NCBI RefSeq assembly: GCF_003952425.1
Contig: NZ_CP034449.1
Span: 2,666,001 to 2,730,000 of the forward strand
Length of the DNA stretch: 64,000 nt
Reading direction: 5' to 3'
Source of the DNA: Mesorhizobium sp. M2A.F.Ca.ET.046.03.2.1
GTDB lineage: Bacteria > Pseudomonadota > Alphaproteobacteria > Rhizobiales > Rhizobiaceae
A model generated the notes under the pieces. It did not search any database and was not told the DNA's origin. It saw only the letters and a list, made by a program, of their open reading frames with translations. Positions 10,033-20,353 of the stretch are shown piece by piece. Both the position numbers and the translations under genes were made by a program. Within the stretch, counting starts at the first letter, position 1, and every line of letters starts with the position of its first letter.

Positions 10033-10196
10033 CTCATTTTACCCTTTGGCCGATCTGCAGCCCGACTGTTTACGCCTCCTGAGGAGAGCGAGGATGAGGG
10101 GCAACATCTGGTGTTCCAGCATGCTGCCCCTCACCTGCCCCGCGACGCTTGCTCCGGAGGAAAAGAGAGAAGCGCCTCCCCCCTCAACTCATCCCG

Positions 10197-10967
10197 TCAG
10201 CTCATCCATTGGCCGCCGTCGACATTGTAGGTCTGGGCAACAATGTATTCGGCCTCGTCACTGGCGAGGAACACGGCCATGCCGGCGAGGTCCTCGGGCT
10301 TGCCCATGCGGCCGTAAGGCACGCCTTCGCCGACCAGGCGCTTCTTCTCGCCCTTCGGCCGGTTCTCATATTTGGCGAAGAGCGCGTCGACCTGGTCCCA
10401 CATGTCGCTGTCGACGACGCCCGGCGCGATGCCGTTGACGTTGATGCGGTGCTTGATGAGGTCGAGCCCCGCCGATTGCGTCAGCGAGATGACAGCGGCC
10501 TTGGTGGCGCAATAGACCGCGACCAGCGGCTCGCCGCGCCGGCCTGCCTGGCTTGCCATGTTGATGATCCTGCCGCCCCGGCCGCGCGCGATCATCGAGC
10601 GGGCGGCGGCCTGCAGCATGAACAGCGTGCCGGCGACGTTGACCGCGAACAGCTTGTCGTAGCTCGCCCTGGTGATCTCGACGATCGGCGCCAGGTCGAA
10701 GATCGCGGCATTGTTGATCAGCACGTCCAGCCCGCCGGTCTTCGCCTCGACAACTTTCACCGCCGCCTCGATCGAGGCCTGGTCGGTGACGTCGAGCCGC
10801 AGCGCGTAAGCAGCGGGGCCGATCGCTTTCGCCGTCGCTTGCGCCGCGTCGAGGTCGATGTCGGCAATCGCCACCGTCGCGCCTTCGCGCGCATAGGCTT
10901 CGGCGAAGGCCCTGCCGATGCCGCGCGCCGATCCGGTGATCAGCGCCGATTTGGCTTTCAGCCTCAC
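10197..10967 (-). CDS. smoS: Sorbitol (L-iditol) dehydrogenase, short-chain type
   Basis: 256 residues, classical SDR oxidising D-sorbitol (and related polyols) to fructose with NAD. The cofactor motif is TGSARGIG (residues 11-18), followed by Asp-rich DIDLD for NAD preference and NNAAI. The catalytic Ser and the YxxxK pair (YCATK) are at about residues 140-160. The start lies 10 bases after the smoK stop. Gene order (binding protein, two permeases, ATPase, SDR, mannitol dehydrogenase) is that of the smo operon, which supports the name. Confidence 0.9.
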   Translation of the reverse strand: MRLKAKSALITGSARGIGRAFAEAYAREGATVAIADIDLDAAQATAKAIGPAAYALRLDVTDQASIEAAVKVVEAKTGGLDVLINNAAIFDLAPIVEITRASYDKLFAVNVAGTLFMLQAAARSMIARGRGGRIINMASQAGRRGEPLVAVYCATKAAVISLTQSAGLDLIKHRINVNGIAPGVVDSDMWDQVDALFAKYENRPKGEKKRLVGEGVPYGRMGKPEDLAGMAVFLASDEAEYIVAQTYNVDGGQWMS

Positions 10968-10977
10968 TGTCCCGTCC

Positions 10978-11982
<1,005 letters not shown>

Positions 11983-12027
11983 GGTTTCCTCCCGGGGATG
12001 GTCTTGGTCGTCCGCCGCGTGGGCTTT

Positions 12028-12852
12028 CTACTTCACGGCACCAAAGGTCAGGCCGCGCACCAGCTGCTTCTGGCTGAACCAGCCCATGATCAGGATCGGC
12101 GCGATCGCCAGCGTCGAGGCCGCTGAGAGCTTGGCCCAGAACAGGCCTTGCGGACTGGAGAAGGAGCTGATGAAGGCGGTCAGCGGCGCCGCGTTGGTGG
12201 TGGTGAGCCGGATGGTCCAGAACGCTTCGTTCCAGGCGAGGATGATGTTCAAGAGCATGGTCGAGGCAATGCCGGGAACGGCCATCGGCGTCAGCACATA
12301 GATGATCTCGTTCCACAGCGAGGCGCCGTCCATGCGCGCCGCTTCCAGGATCTCGCCTGGGATCTCGCGGAAATAAGTGTAGAGCATCCAGACCACGATC
12401 GGCAGGTTGATCAGCATCAGCATCACGGTAAGGCCGATGCGGCTGTCGAGCAGGCCGGTGTCGCGGAAGATCAGGTAGATCGGGAACAGCACCGCGACCG
12501 CCGGCATCATCTTGGTCGACAGCATCCACATCAGGATGTCCTTGGTGCGCTTGCTCGGCGAAAACGCCATCGACCAGGCCGCCGGGACGGCGACGATGAG
12601 CGCGAGGATGGTCGAGCCGACCGAGAGCAGCACCGAATTGAAGAAGAACTTGAAGTAGCCGCTCTGCTGCTGGACCTCCGAGTAACTCTCGAAGGTCCCG
12701 GACGGGATGAGGTTGAAGCCCTGGATCGCCTCCTGCTCCGACTTGAACGAGGTGATGATCGTGTAGAGGATCGGAAAGAAGATCAGCAGGGCGACGATCC
12801 AGGCCGCGGCCGTGGCGATGGTCTTGTGCTGGGTGGTGACTGCGCGGGCCAT
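12028..12852 (-). CDS. smoG: Polyol ABC transporter permease (SmoG-like)
   Basis: 274 residues, MalG-type permease with about six membrane segments; the first is TAAAWIVALLIFFPILYTII. The EAA loop EAARMDGASLWNEIIYVLTP (about residues 170-190) contacts the ATPase. The ATG at 12852 lies 11 bases after the smoF stop with an AGGGAGGATAAG ribosome site. The same frame stays open far upstream inside smoF, but that part is not translated as this protein. It forms the membrane channel with SmoF. Confidence 0.9.
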   Translation of the reverse strand: MARAVTTQHKTIATAAAWIVALLIFFPILYTIITSFKSEQEAIQGFNLIPSGTFESYSEVQQQSGYFKFFFNSVLLSVGSTILALIVAVPAAWSMAFSPSKRTKDILMWMLSTKMMPAVAVLFPIYLIFRDTGLLDSRIGLTVMLMLINLPIVVWMLYTYFREIPGEILEAARMDGASLWNEIIYVLTPMAVPGIASTMLLNIILAWNEAFWTIRLTTTNAAPLTAFISSFSSPQGLFWAKLSAASTLAIAPILIMGWFSQKQLVRGLTFGAVK

Positions 12853-12863
12853 CTTATCCTCCC

Positions 12864-13736
12864 TTATTTGTCGAGGTTCTTGCCGACGGCGCGCATGGCG
12901 AAGAAGGCAACGATGTTGGCGAGAATGACGGCGATCACGCCACCGGCGGATGCCTGGCCGATTTTGAACTCCAGGAGCGCCTTCTGGTAGACGAGGAAGG
13001 GCAGGTTGGTGGAGGCGTAGCCCGGGCCGCCATTGGTGGTGACCAGGATCTCGGCATAGATCGAGAGCAGGAAGATCGTCTGGATCAGGATGACGACGGT
13101 GATGGCGCGCGACATGTGCGGCAGTGTCAGGTAGATGAAGCGGCTCACGAAGCCGGCGCCGTCCATCTCGGCCGCCTCCTTCTGCTCGCCGTCGAGCGAC
13201 TGCAAAGAGGTGAGCAGGATCAGCGTGGCGAAGGGCAGCCACTGCCAGGCGACGATCAGGATGACGGCGGTCAGCGGGTGCTGGCCGAACCAGTCGATCG
13301 GCTGGGCGCCGAAGAAGCGCGCAATGTCGGCGAAGACGCCGTATTGCGGGTGCATGATCATGTTCTTCCAGACAAGTGCCGCGACCGGCGGCATGACGAA
13401 GAACGGCGAGATGACCAGGATGCGCACGATGCCCTGGCCCCAGATCGGCTGATCGAGCAGCATCGCCAGAAGGATGCCGCCGACCACCGTGATGACCAGC
13501 ACGCTGACGACGATGGTGAGCGTGTTGAGGATCGAATAGAGGAAGGCCGGGTTGGAATAGAACAGCGCGTAGTTGGAGAAGCCGACGAAGCCGTCACGCA
13601 TCGGGTTCAGCGGATTGTATTGCTGAAACGAGAACCAGAGCGTGAACAGCAGCGGCACGATCATCCAGACGAACAGCAGGATCACCGATGGCGCCATCAT
13701 GAAGCGGGCAAGCGAACGGGTTTGCTGAGTAGCCAT
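12864..13736 (-). CDS. smoF: Polyol ABC transporter permease (SmoF-like)
   Basis: 290 residues, MalF-type permease. I place the start at the ATG at 13736 (MATQQTRSLARF) because GGGAGG lies 9 bases before it; the GTG at 13745 would sit directly on that ribosome site. Six membrane segments are visible. The EAA loop is the EAAEMDGAGFVSRFIYLTLP region (about residues 190-210). It is separated from smoE by about 145 bases that hold a strong hairpin (13806-13833). Confidence 0.9.
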   Translation of the reverse strand: MATQQTRSLARFMMAPSVILLFVWMIVPLLFTLWFSFQQYNPLNPMRDGFVGFSNYALFYSNPAFLYSILNTLTIVVSVLVITVVGGILLAMLLDQPIWGQGIVRILVISPFFVMPPVAALVWKNMIMHPQYGVFADIARFFGAQPIDWFGQHPLTAVILIVAWQWLPFATLILLTSLQSLDGEQKEAAEMDGAGFVSRFIYLTLPHMSRAITVVILIQTIFLLSIYAEILVTTNGGPGYASTNLPFLVYQKALLEFKIGQASAGGVIAVILANIVAFFAMRAVGKNLDK

Positions 13737-13805
13737 GACGGTCACCCTCCCAAAGTCAGCCGGATTTTCAGAGTTGCGCCCAGAATCTTCCCGGTTTTGA
13801 AGGGT

Positions 13806-13833
13806 GGCCGCCCGAACTGGGTTTCGGGCGGCC
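13806..13833 (-). other. Intercistronic hairpin between smoE and smoF
   Basis: GGCCGCCCGAA (13806-13816) and TTCGGGCGGCC (13823-13833) form a perfect 11-bp stem with a 6-base loop. It follows the smoE stop on the transcribed strand and lacks a clear U-run, so attenuation or mRNA stabilisation is more likely than full termination. A similar structure sits at the same place in the first ABC operon. Confidence 0.65.
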
Positions 13834-13880
13834 CCTTGCCGGCCATGATGCGCGACCGGCGTTCGGCACCGGGAGGAGCC

Positions 13881-15191
13881 TTACTTGATGTAGCCGCCTT
13901 CGGTCATCGCCGCGGTGGCTGCGTCCTGGGCCTGCTTGAGGGCGTCGTCGACGCTCGACTGGCCGGCAAGGGCGGCCGAGAAGAGCTGGCCAACGGTGGT
14001 GCCGAGACCCTGGAATTCAGGAATGGCGACGAACTGCACGCCGACATAGGGCACCGGCTTGACGGTCGGATGCGTCGGGTCGGCGGCGTTGATTGAGTCC
14101 AGCGTCATCTTCGCGAAGGGCGCCGCCTTCTGGTACTCCGGATTGGCGTAGAGCGAGGAGCGCGTTCCAGGCGGAACATTGGCCCAGCCTTCCTTCGAGG
14201 CGACCAGCTCGGCATAGTGCTTGCTGGTTGCCCAGGAGACGAACTTCTCGGCGGCATCGGCCTTCTGGGTGCCGGCGGGGATCGCCAGCGACCAGGCCCA
14301 CAGCCAATTGCCGCGCTTGCCTAGGCCGTTGTCGGGCGCCAGCGCATAGCCGACCTTGTCGGCGACCTGCGAGGCCTTCGGATCGGAGACGAAGGACGCC
14401 GCGACGGTGGCGTCGATCCACATGCCGCACTTGCCCTGCTGGAACAGCGCCAGGTTCTCGTTGAAGCCGTTTGACGAAGCGCCTTCCGGACCGTCGGCCT
14501 TCATCAGGTCGACATAGAACTGCAGCGTGTTCTTCCACTCGGGCTGATCGAACTGCGGCTTCCAGTTCTCGTCGAACCAGCGGGCGCCGAAGGAGTTCGA
14601 CATGGCGGTGAGGAAGGCCATGTTCTCGCCCCAGCCGGCCTTGCCGCGCAGGCAGACACCGTTCACGCCATTGGCGCGGTCGGTCATCTTGTCGGCGGCC
14701 TGCTTGATGAATTCCCAGGTCGGCGCGTCGGGCATCTTCAGGCCCGCCTTCTCCATCAGGTCCTTGCGGTACATGACGAAGGAGCTTTCGCCGTAGAAGG
14801 GCGCGGCATAGAGCTTGCCGTCGACCGACAGGCCGCCGGCGATGGCCGGGATGATGTCCTTGACGTCATAGTCGTCGCCGAGCTTGTCGAGCGGCAGCAG
14901 CCAGCTCTGCTTGGCCCAGATCGGAACCTCGTAGGTGCCGATGGTCATGACGTCGTACTGGCCGCCCTTGGTGGCGATGTCGGTGGTCACGCGCTCGCGC
15001 AGCACATTCTCTTCAAGCGTGACCCAGTTGAGCTGGATGTCGGGGTTGGCCTTGGTGAAGTCGTCCGTCAGCTTCTGCATGCGGACCATGTCGCCATTGT
15101 TGACGGTGGCGATGGTGATGGATTCGGCATGCGCAGCGAAAGCGAGAGCGCTGGCCGACAACAGGCCCAGGGTGAGCGTGCGAAGTTTCAT
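13881..15191 (-). CDS. smoE: Polyol ABC transporter substrate-binding protein
   Basis: 436 residues, family 1 extracellular solute-binding protein. The ATG at 15191 follows GGGAGGAATTTG and opens a signal peptide (MKLRTLTLGLLSASALAFAA, cleavage after HA about residue 22). The mature region has SITIATVNNGDMVRMQKLTD and YAAPFYGESSFVMYRKDLM, as in sorbitol/mannitol-binding proteins. It is the first gene of the smo operon, and a TTGACA box lies upstream on the minus strand (15262-15267). Binding of sorbitol/mannitol is inferred from the operon. Confidence 0.9.
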   Translation of the reverse strand: MKLRTLTLGLLSASALAFAAHAESITIATVNNGDMVRMQKLTDDFTKANPDIQLNWVTLEENVLRERVTTDIATKGGQYDVMTIGTYEVPIWAKQSWLLPLDKLGDDYDVKDIIPAIAGGLSVDGKLYAAPFYGESSFVMYRKDLMEKAGLKMPDAPTWEFIKQAADKMTDRANGVNGVCLRGKAGWGENMAFLTAMSNSFGARWFDENWKPQFDQPEWKNTLQFYVDLMKADGPEGASSNGFNENLALFQQGKCGMWIDATVAASFVSDPKASQVADKVGYALAPDNGLGKRGNWLWAWSLAIPAGTQKADAAEKFVSWATSKHYAELVASKEGWANVPPGTRSSLYANPEYQKAAPFAKMTLDSINAADPTHPTVKPVPYVGVQFVAIPEFQGLGTTVGQLFSAALAGQSSVDDALKQAQDAATAAMTEGGYIK

Positions 15192-15215
15192 CAAATTCCT
15201 CCCATAAACCAAGAT

Positions 15216-15246
15216 GAGCATTTGCCTTGGCTTTGAGCAATTACTC
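15216..15246 (-). promoter_or_regulatory. Paired 12-bp half-sites in the smoE promoter
   Basis: GAGCATTTGCCT (15216-15227) and GAGCAATTACTC (15235-15246) start 19 bases apart. On the minus strand a TTGACA box (15262-15267) stands 17 bases before GTAATT (15239-15244), so the second half-site covers the probable -10. The same arrangement is found upstream of the SorC-type regulator gene (17594-17624). I infer a binding site for that regulator. Confidence 0.5.
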
Positions 15247-15358
15247 ACTTGGTGTGATTTATGTCAAGGCGGAATCGATGCTGCAGCGCAGCAGAAACGT
15301 GAACCCCGACCCGGCGACGCGGCCAGGATCTTGGCGAGGAAGGCTGAGAGCAGTCGGC

Positions 15359-16267
15359 TTACGCGCAGGCGATCTCGGCGAGGATCCAGTCACGGAAGGC
15401 GCGGATCTTCGGCACATTGCGACGCGCCGTCGGATAGACCAGCCAATAGGCATGGCCGTCATCGCCGACGAGATCGAAGGGCTGGATCAGACGGCCGTCG
15501 GCGATCTCGTTCTTGAACAGCGCCCTGGTCAGGATCGCCACGCCATGGCCCGCCATCGCCGCATTCGCCTCATAGGCCTGCGCGCCCATGCTAGAACCCG
15601 GCCGCTTGGCGAGATCATGGCCGGTCACACCGGCGGCCTCGAACCATTGCGACCACCAGACGTCGCCGGGGTCGAGGATCGGCAGGCGCAACAGGTCGGC
15701 CGGCTCCTTGACGCCGCCTATGCTCGCCGCGAGCTTGGGGCTCAGCATGGGGGTGAAATCGGCATCAAGCAGCTTATGCGCTTCCAGGCCCGGCCACTTG
15801 CCGCCGCCGGAGCGGATGGCGATATCGACATCCTCGCGCGCGAAATCGGTCAGGCGGCTCGACGTGTCGAGCCGCACGGCGAGTGCTGGATGAGCGATCT
15901 GGAATGAGCCCAGATGCTGGGCCAGCCAGTTCGAGGCGAAGGTCAGCACGGTGGTGACGCAAAGCAGTCCGTCGGCGCCGCCGCGCGCCGCGGCATAAGC
16001 CTGACCCAGGATGGAAAAGGCTTCGCTGACGGCAGGCGCCAGGCGCTGGCCGGGTCCGGTCAACTCGATCTGCTTCGGCCGGCGCAGGAACAGCGGCGCG
16101 CCGATGCGTTCCTCCAGCAGCTTGATCTGGTAGCTCGCGGCCGCCTGGGTCATGCCCAATTCCTGCGCCGCCTTGGTGAAGGACAGGTGCCTTGCCACCG
16201 CTTCGAACACCCGGATCGCCTGCAGCGGCGGCAGCGGCGCAAGCTGCGGAGGGGTCAGATCGGGCAT
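15359..16267 (-). CDS. LysR-family transcriptional regulator (GcvA-like)
   Basis: 302 residues. The N-terminal winged helix-turn-helix (about residues 14-72) reads LQAIRVFEAVARHLSFTKAA followed by ELGMTQAAASYQIKLLEE. The GcvA-like subgroup is suggested by AVARHLSFTKAAQEL and the later LFLRRPKQIELT. The effector-binding domain covers residues 95-300. It lies downstream of the smoE promoter but is itself transcribed toward it, so its link to the polyol genes is only positional. A small DUF1127-like gene starts divergently 100 bases away. Confidence 0.9.
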   Translation of the reverse strand: MPDLTPPQLAPLPPLQAIRVFEAVARHLSFTKAAQELGMTQAAASYQIKLLEERIGAPLFLRRPKQIELTGPGQRLAPAVSEAFSILGQAYAAARGGADGLLCVTTVLTFASNWLAQHLGSFQIAHPALAVRLDTSSRLTDFAREDVDIAIRSGGGKWPGLEAHKLLDADFTPMLSPKLAASIGGVKEPADLLRLPILDPGDVWWSQWFEAAGVTGHDLAKRPGSSMGAQAYEANAAMAGHGVAILTRALFKNEIADGRLIQPFDLVGDDGHAYWLVYPTARRNVPKIRAFRDWILAEIACA

Positions 16268-16367
16268 AAGGCCTCCTTATGGGTCATGATCGAGGTTTAA
16301 TTGGAAGCACGAACCAGCCAGACCGATATTTGGGATCAACGATCAATCCAGTTCAAGGCTGACGATC

Positions 16368-16553
16368 ATGGTCACGGTACAGGAAAAACTCGTTTCCACC
16401 CCCGCACGCGGCTGGTTTTTCATGCTGGTACGGGAATTTGCAAAGTTTTCGGGCCGCAGGCGCGGCTACATCGATGTTCGGGAACTATCCGAGCATCTGC
16501 AGCGCGACATGGGTTTTCTCGACGGCAATGATCCGCGCGGACCCTCGCAATAG
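16368..16553 (+). CDS. Small DUF1127-like protein
   Basis: 61 residues. The central stretch FAKFSGRRRGYIDVRELSEH followed by LQRDMGF resembles the basic helix and the LL-DIG signature of DUF1127 (YjiS) proteins, which are short and common in Hyphomicrobiales; some bind RNA. The ATG at 16368 has no strong ribosome site. It stands alone between divergent LysR and convergent SorC-type genes. Reading as a gene is supported by the family resemblance and typical length; the function is unknown. Confidence 0.55.
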   Translation: MVTVQEKLVSTPARGWFFMLVREFAKFSGRRRGYIDVRELSEHLQRDMGFLDGNDPRGPSQ

Positions 16554-16572
16554 CCGGCTTCTTTTATGGCCA

Positions 16573-17529
16573 TCAGCCGGCAAGCAGGGTTTCGGCCGTC
16601 CGTTCGTCGGTGATGAGGCCATTGACCAGCCGGCGGTTGACGGCGGCCAAAATGCCCGGCAGCTTGCGGTCGCCCATGGCCAAGGCGATGACCAGCGATT
16701 TTTCCCGCGACGGCAGCGCGGCGGACGACACGCGGTCGTTGGTGATCCCTTCGATCATGCGGCCTTCGCGGTCGAACACCCAACCGACGATCTCGGCGAT
16801 GCCGCCGGCTTTCTGCAGCGCCTTCAGCTCGCTTTCGGAAATGAAGCCGTCCTCGTAGAGCGGCGCCTTGGGCCCGAGATCGCCGATGCCGACGAAGGTG
16901 ACGTCGGCTTCCGCGGCCAGCGCCAGCGTCGGCTGGATCATCGGCTGGTTGAGCAGCATCTCGCGCTCTTCTGGCGAGGAGGCGATGACCGGCAGCGGCA
17001 TCGGGAAGGACCGCGCCTTGACGCGGTCGGCCATGGTGAAGATGACGTTGTAGAAGGCGGCCGAGCCGTCGGGCGAGATGTTGCCGGTCAGGGACACGAC
17101 CTTGTGCTGCGGGCAGTCCATCGGCGGCAGCTGCTCGATCGCCGCCTTCAGCGTGCGCCCGGTGCCGATCGCCATGACGATGGGGGCTTCCGAGCGCAGC
17201 CGGCGCTCGATCTCGGCCGCTGCCGCCTCGGCGATGCCGATCGTCGTCGAGTTCGACGCCGGATCGCTCGGCACCACTTCGACAAGATCGAGCGCGAAAC
17301 GCGATTTCAGTCGGGCGGCTAGGTCGAGGCAGTTGGCGATCGGGTGATCGACGCGCACCTTGATCAGCCCTTCGGACATCGCCAGCGACACCAGCCGCTG
17401 CGCCGTCTGCCTGGAGATGCCGAGCTTGGCGGCGATCTGGTCCTGCGTGTTGCCGGCAACATAATAAAGCCAGCCGGCGCGCGCGGCATCGTCCAACCTG
17501 GTGCTGCCGGTTTCCTGTCGCAAACTCAC
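16573..17529 (-). CDS. SorC/DeoR-type sugar-binding transcriptional regulator
   Basis: 318 residues from a GTG start at 17529, chosen because GGGGAGG precedes it at a normal distance; an in-frame upstream ATG at 17571 lacks one. A helix-turn-helix is near residues 15-60 (NTQDQIAAKLGISRQTAQRL). The SorC sugar-phosphate-binding domain follows (VMAIGTGRTLKAAIEQLPPM; VTFVGIGDLGPKAPLYEDGF). Such regulators respond to phosphorylated sugars. It stands next to the smo operon, and its upstream region shares a half-site pair with the smoE promoter. It is therefore the best candidate for the polyol regulator and may autoregulate. Confidence 0.88.
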   Translation of the reverse strand: MSLRQETGSTRLDDAARAGWLYYVAGNTQDQIAAKLGISRQTAQRLVSLAMSEGLIKVRVDHPIANCLDLAARLKSRFALDLVEVVPSDPASNSTTIGIAEAAAAEIERRLRSEAPIVMAIGTGRTLKAAIEQLPPMDCPQHKVVSLTGNISPDGSAAFYNVIFTMADRVKARSFPMPLPVIASSPEEREMLLNQPMIQPTLALAAEADVTFVGIGDLGPKAPLYEDGFISESELKALQKAGGIAEIVGWVFDREGRMIEGITNDRVSSAALPSREKSLVIALAMGDRKLPGILAAVNRRLVNGLITDERTAETLLAG

Positions 17530-17593
17530 GTCCTGCCTCCCCGCCCGCAAGAACGCTGAAACGGGCGCCATAGCTTACAGCGAATATGCCGGC

Positions 17594-17624
17594 GCGCAAT
17601 TGTCTATCGAAAGAGCAATTGCTT
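17594..17624. promoter_or_regulatory. Paired half-sites upstream of the SorC-type regulator gene
   Basis: GCGCAATTGTCT (17594-17605) and GAGCAATTGCTT (17613-17624) start 19 bases apart. The second contains the perfect palindrome AGCAATTGCT. Spacing and sequence match the pair in the smoE promoter. The region lies between the divergent regulator (start 17529) and HAD (start 17737) genes and could serve either. Confidence 0.5.
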
Positions 17625-17736
17625 GGGCGCCCCACAGGCCTCCCGAAGATCTGCCGTCACGCCCCGAACCATTTGCCGGCGGGACGGTTTATCTCCGGCG
17701 GGAAACCGATTAAGGGGATCGGCGAAGGAGCCGCGC

Positions 17737-18369
17737 ATGACGCCGAAAGCCGTATTCTGGGATATGGACGGAACGCTGGTCGACAGCGAGCCCTTGCATG
17801 AGGCAGCCCTTGTGGCGGCGCTGCGCAGCGTCGGCATCGCCCCGCCGCACGACCTGCATGAGCGCGTGCTGGGCATCGCCGCATGGCCGGTCTACGAGAT
17901 GCTGCGCGACGAATTCGGCCTCGACCTGCCTTTCGACGACTGGATCGTGCGCAAATACGATCACTACCTGCCGCTGGCGGAAACGCTGAAGCCACGCCCC
18001 GGCGCGATCGAGGTGTTCAACGAATTGCGCGCGCTCGGCGTAGAGCAGGCGGTGGTGTCCAATTCCGACCGGCTGATCGTCGATGCCAATCTGCGCGTCG
18101 TCGGCCTCACCTATCCGGGCATGATGACGGTCAGCCGCAACGATGTGATCGACGGCAAGCCGCTTCCCGAACCCTTCCTGCGCGCCGCTTATCTCGCCGG
18201 CGTCGACCCGGCGGATGCTTTCGCCGTCGACGACAGCCTGACGGGCGCCATGGCCGGACTGGCTGCCGGCATGAAGACGCTCTTCTGGCCGGAGGCGCCG
18301 ATGGACGGCCCGGCCGGCGCGATTGTGATCAACAGCGCTGAAGAGCTGCGGGCGCAGTTGGGGCTTTAA
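17737..18369 (+). CDS. HAD-superfamily phosphatase (CbbY-like)
   Basis: 210 residues. Motif I FWDMDGTLVDSE is at the N terminus with the start at 17737, preceded by GAAGGAG. Motif II is VVSNSD, the lysine motif is in DGKPLPEPFLRAA, and motif IV is FAVDDSLTGAMAG. It removes or shifts phosphate on a small sugar phosphate; the substrate is not known. It is divergent from the SorC-type regulator gene and shares its upstream region, so it may be part of the same regulon. It is a second HAD protein in the polyol area beside 7853-8536. Confidence 0.87.
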   Translation: MTPKAVFWDMDGTLVDSEPLHEAALVAALRSVGIAPPHDLHERVLGIAAWPVYEMLRDEFGLDLPFDDWIVRKYDHYLPLAETLKPRPGAIEVFNELRALGVEQAVVSNSDRLIVDANLRVVGLTYPGMMTVSRNDVIDGKPLPEPFLRAAYLAGVDPADAFAVDDSLTGAMAGLAAGMKTLFWPEAPMDGPAGAIVINSAEELRAQLGL

Positions 18370-18397
18370 CCCCGAAGGTCGGTGCTGCCCCTCATCC

Positions 18398-18428
18398 GGT
18401 CCTTCGGACCTCCCCGTAAAACGGGGAG
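18398..18428. terminator. Double hairpin between convergent genes
   Basis: GGTCC-TTC-GGACC (18398-18410) and CTCCCCGT-AAA-ACGGGGAG (18410-18428) lie between two convergent genes. They are typical of the short inverted repeats scattered in this genome. Bidirectional termination is likely but is not shown by a T-run. Confidence 0.45.
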
Positions 18429-18441
18429 AAGGAAAGGCCGC

Positions 18442-19209
18442 TCAATTCCGATAAACCGGCTCTTCCTCGTCCAGGATCGCTTTCAGCTCGGCCAGATGGC
18501 GCTCGGCCTGGCCGGGGTAGTCGTCCATCTCGCGCGCGGTCTTCTCGGCGATCTCGTCGGAGAGCGTGCGCAGCGGGCGCCCGGTCCACAGCGCCTTGAT
18601 GTAAGTCTCGGCGGCGCGCTCGAAGTAGAACATGCGGTTGAAGGTGTCGGCGACCGTGTCGCCGATGACCATGACGCCATGATTGCCCATGACCATCACC
18701 TTGACCTTGGGGTCGGTGAGAAGCTGAGAGCAACGCTCGCCCTCTTCCTCGAAGGCCAGCCCGCCATAATTGGCGTCGACGACATGGCGGTTGAAGAACA
18801 TGGCCGAGTTCTGGTCGACCGGCGGCAACGTCGAATCGGCGAGCGAGGCAAGTACCGTGGCGTGGATCGAATGGACATGCATGGCGCAGCGCGCATGCGG
18901 GACGTTGCGATGGATGGCGCCGTGCAGGCCCCAGGCGGTCGGGTCCGGCGCGTCGGGGCCGGAGAGCGTGTCGGGATCGTTGGCATCGATCAGGAGCAAG
19001 TCGCTCGCCTTGATGCGCGAGAAATGCACCTGGTTCGGGTTCATCAGAAACTTCGTGCTGTCCTCGTTGACGGACAGTGAGAAGTGATTGGCCACCGCCT
19101 CATGCATGTTGAGCCGCGCGGTCCAGCGGAAGGCGGCGGCGAGATCGACCCGCTCCTCGTAATAGGGCAGGTTGCTCAGCGGTTCCTTGTGCAGGCGGGC
19201 AAGGCTCAT
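18442..19209 (-). CDS. Class II aldolase/adducin family protein
   Basis: 255 residues. Metal-binding histidines are visible in MHVHSIHATVL and again in the VMVMGNHGVMVIGD region; the core fold starts near MHEAVANHFSLSV. The ATG at 19209 follows CAGGAGG. Members include fuculose- and ribulose-phosphate aldolases, but this branch is often annotated only as class II aldolase and may have another substrate. It follows ureG by 74 bases on the same strand and may be read through from the urease genes, but it has its own good ribosome site. Confidence 0.83.
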   Translation of the reverse strand: MSLARLHKEPLSNLPYYEERVDLAAAFRWTARLNMHEAVANHFSLSVNEDSTKFLMNPNQVHFSRIKASDLLLIDANDPDTLSGPDAPDPTAWGLHGAIHRNVPHARCAMHVHSIHATVLASLADSTLPPVDQNSAMFFNRHVVDANYGGLAFEEEGERCSQLLTDPKVKVMVMGNHGVMVIGDTVADTFNRMFYFERAAETYIKALWTGRPLRTLSDEIAEKTAREMDDYPGQAERHLAELKAILDEEEPVYRN

Positions 19210-19283
19210 CGAAAATCCTCCTGTTTGGATGAGAATGCCGTGCGACGCCGCTGCCAGCAACCGATAATCGATGGCTCAGCGGA

Positions 19284-19912
<629 letters not shown>

Positions 19913-19916
<4 letters not shown>

Positions 19917-20353
19917 GCCGGGAACTCCGAGATAGAGAGAATGACAAAGCCCAGCCCGATCAACAGGCAGAGCGGCGAATAGAGACTTTGGTCGAGCCGC
20001 GCGAAAGGTTGCTCCGGCGTAAGCCTGCGCCACCAAGGCGTGAAGCCGGCTATGCCGCGGCCGAGGAAGACGAGGCCGATCATCAACGCGGTGGCCGCAA
20101 GGCCTTCCCGTGGAAACGGCGTCGCAAAGACGCCGGCCAGCGCCAGCGGCCAGAGCGTCGCGAGCGCGAGGCACGCGGCGACGGCGAAACTCGCGAAGGA
20201 CGACGGCATCTCATCGATGCCGCGGAAGCCGACGACGGCGCGGGCGCAGGAGGCCTGGTCCGTACCCGGCCAGATGCCGCCTATGCCCCAATAGACATGT
20301 AGCGTGGTAATCAAAAGCAGCACGAAGGAGAGGATGACGGCAAGCACGGTCAT
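19913..20353 (-). CDS. DUF3995-type membrane protein within the urease operon
   Basis: 146 residues with four hydrophobic segments: near residues 3-20 ([20 protein letters not shown]), 55-75, 80-100 and 125-143. The N-terminal [12 protein letters not shown] motif is that of DUF3995. It overlaps ureF upstream and ureG downstream, both with ATGA junctions, so it is translated as part of the urease accessory set. The function is unknown; the position invites a role in metal or urea handling, but that is inference. Confidence 0.75.

Noticed and set aside
12028..13242. 404-codon reading of the smoG frame
   Set aside because: The first 130 codons overlap smoF in another frame; the ATG at 12852 has a good ribosome site and the normal N terminus of this permease family.
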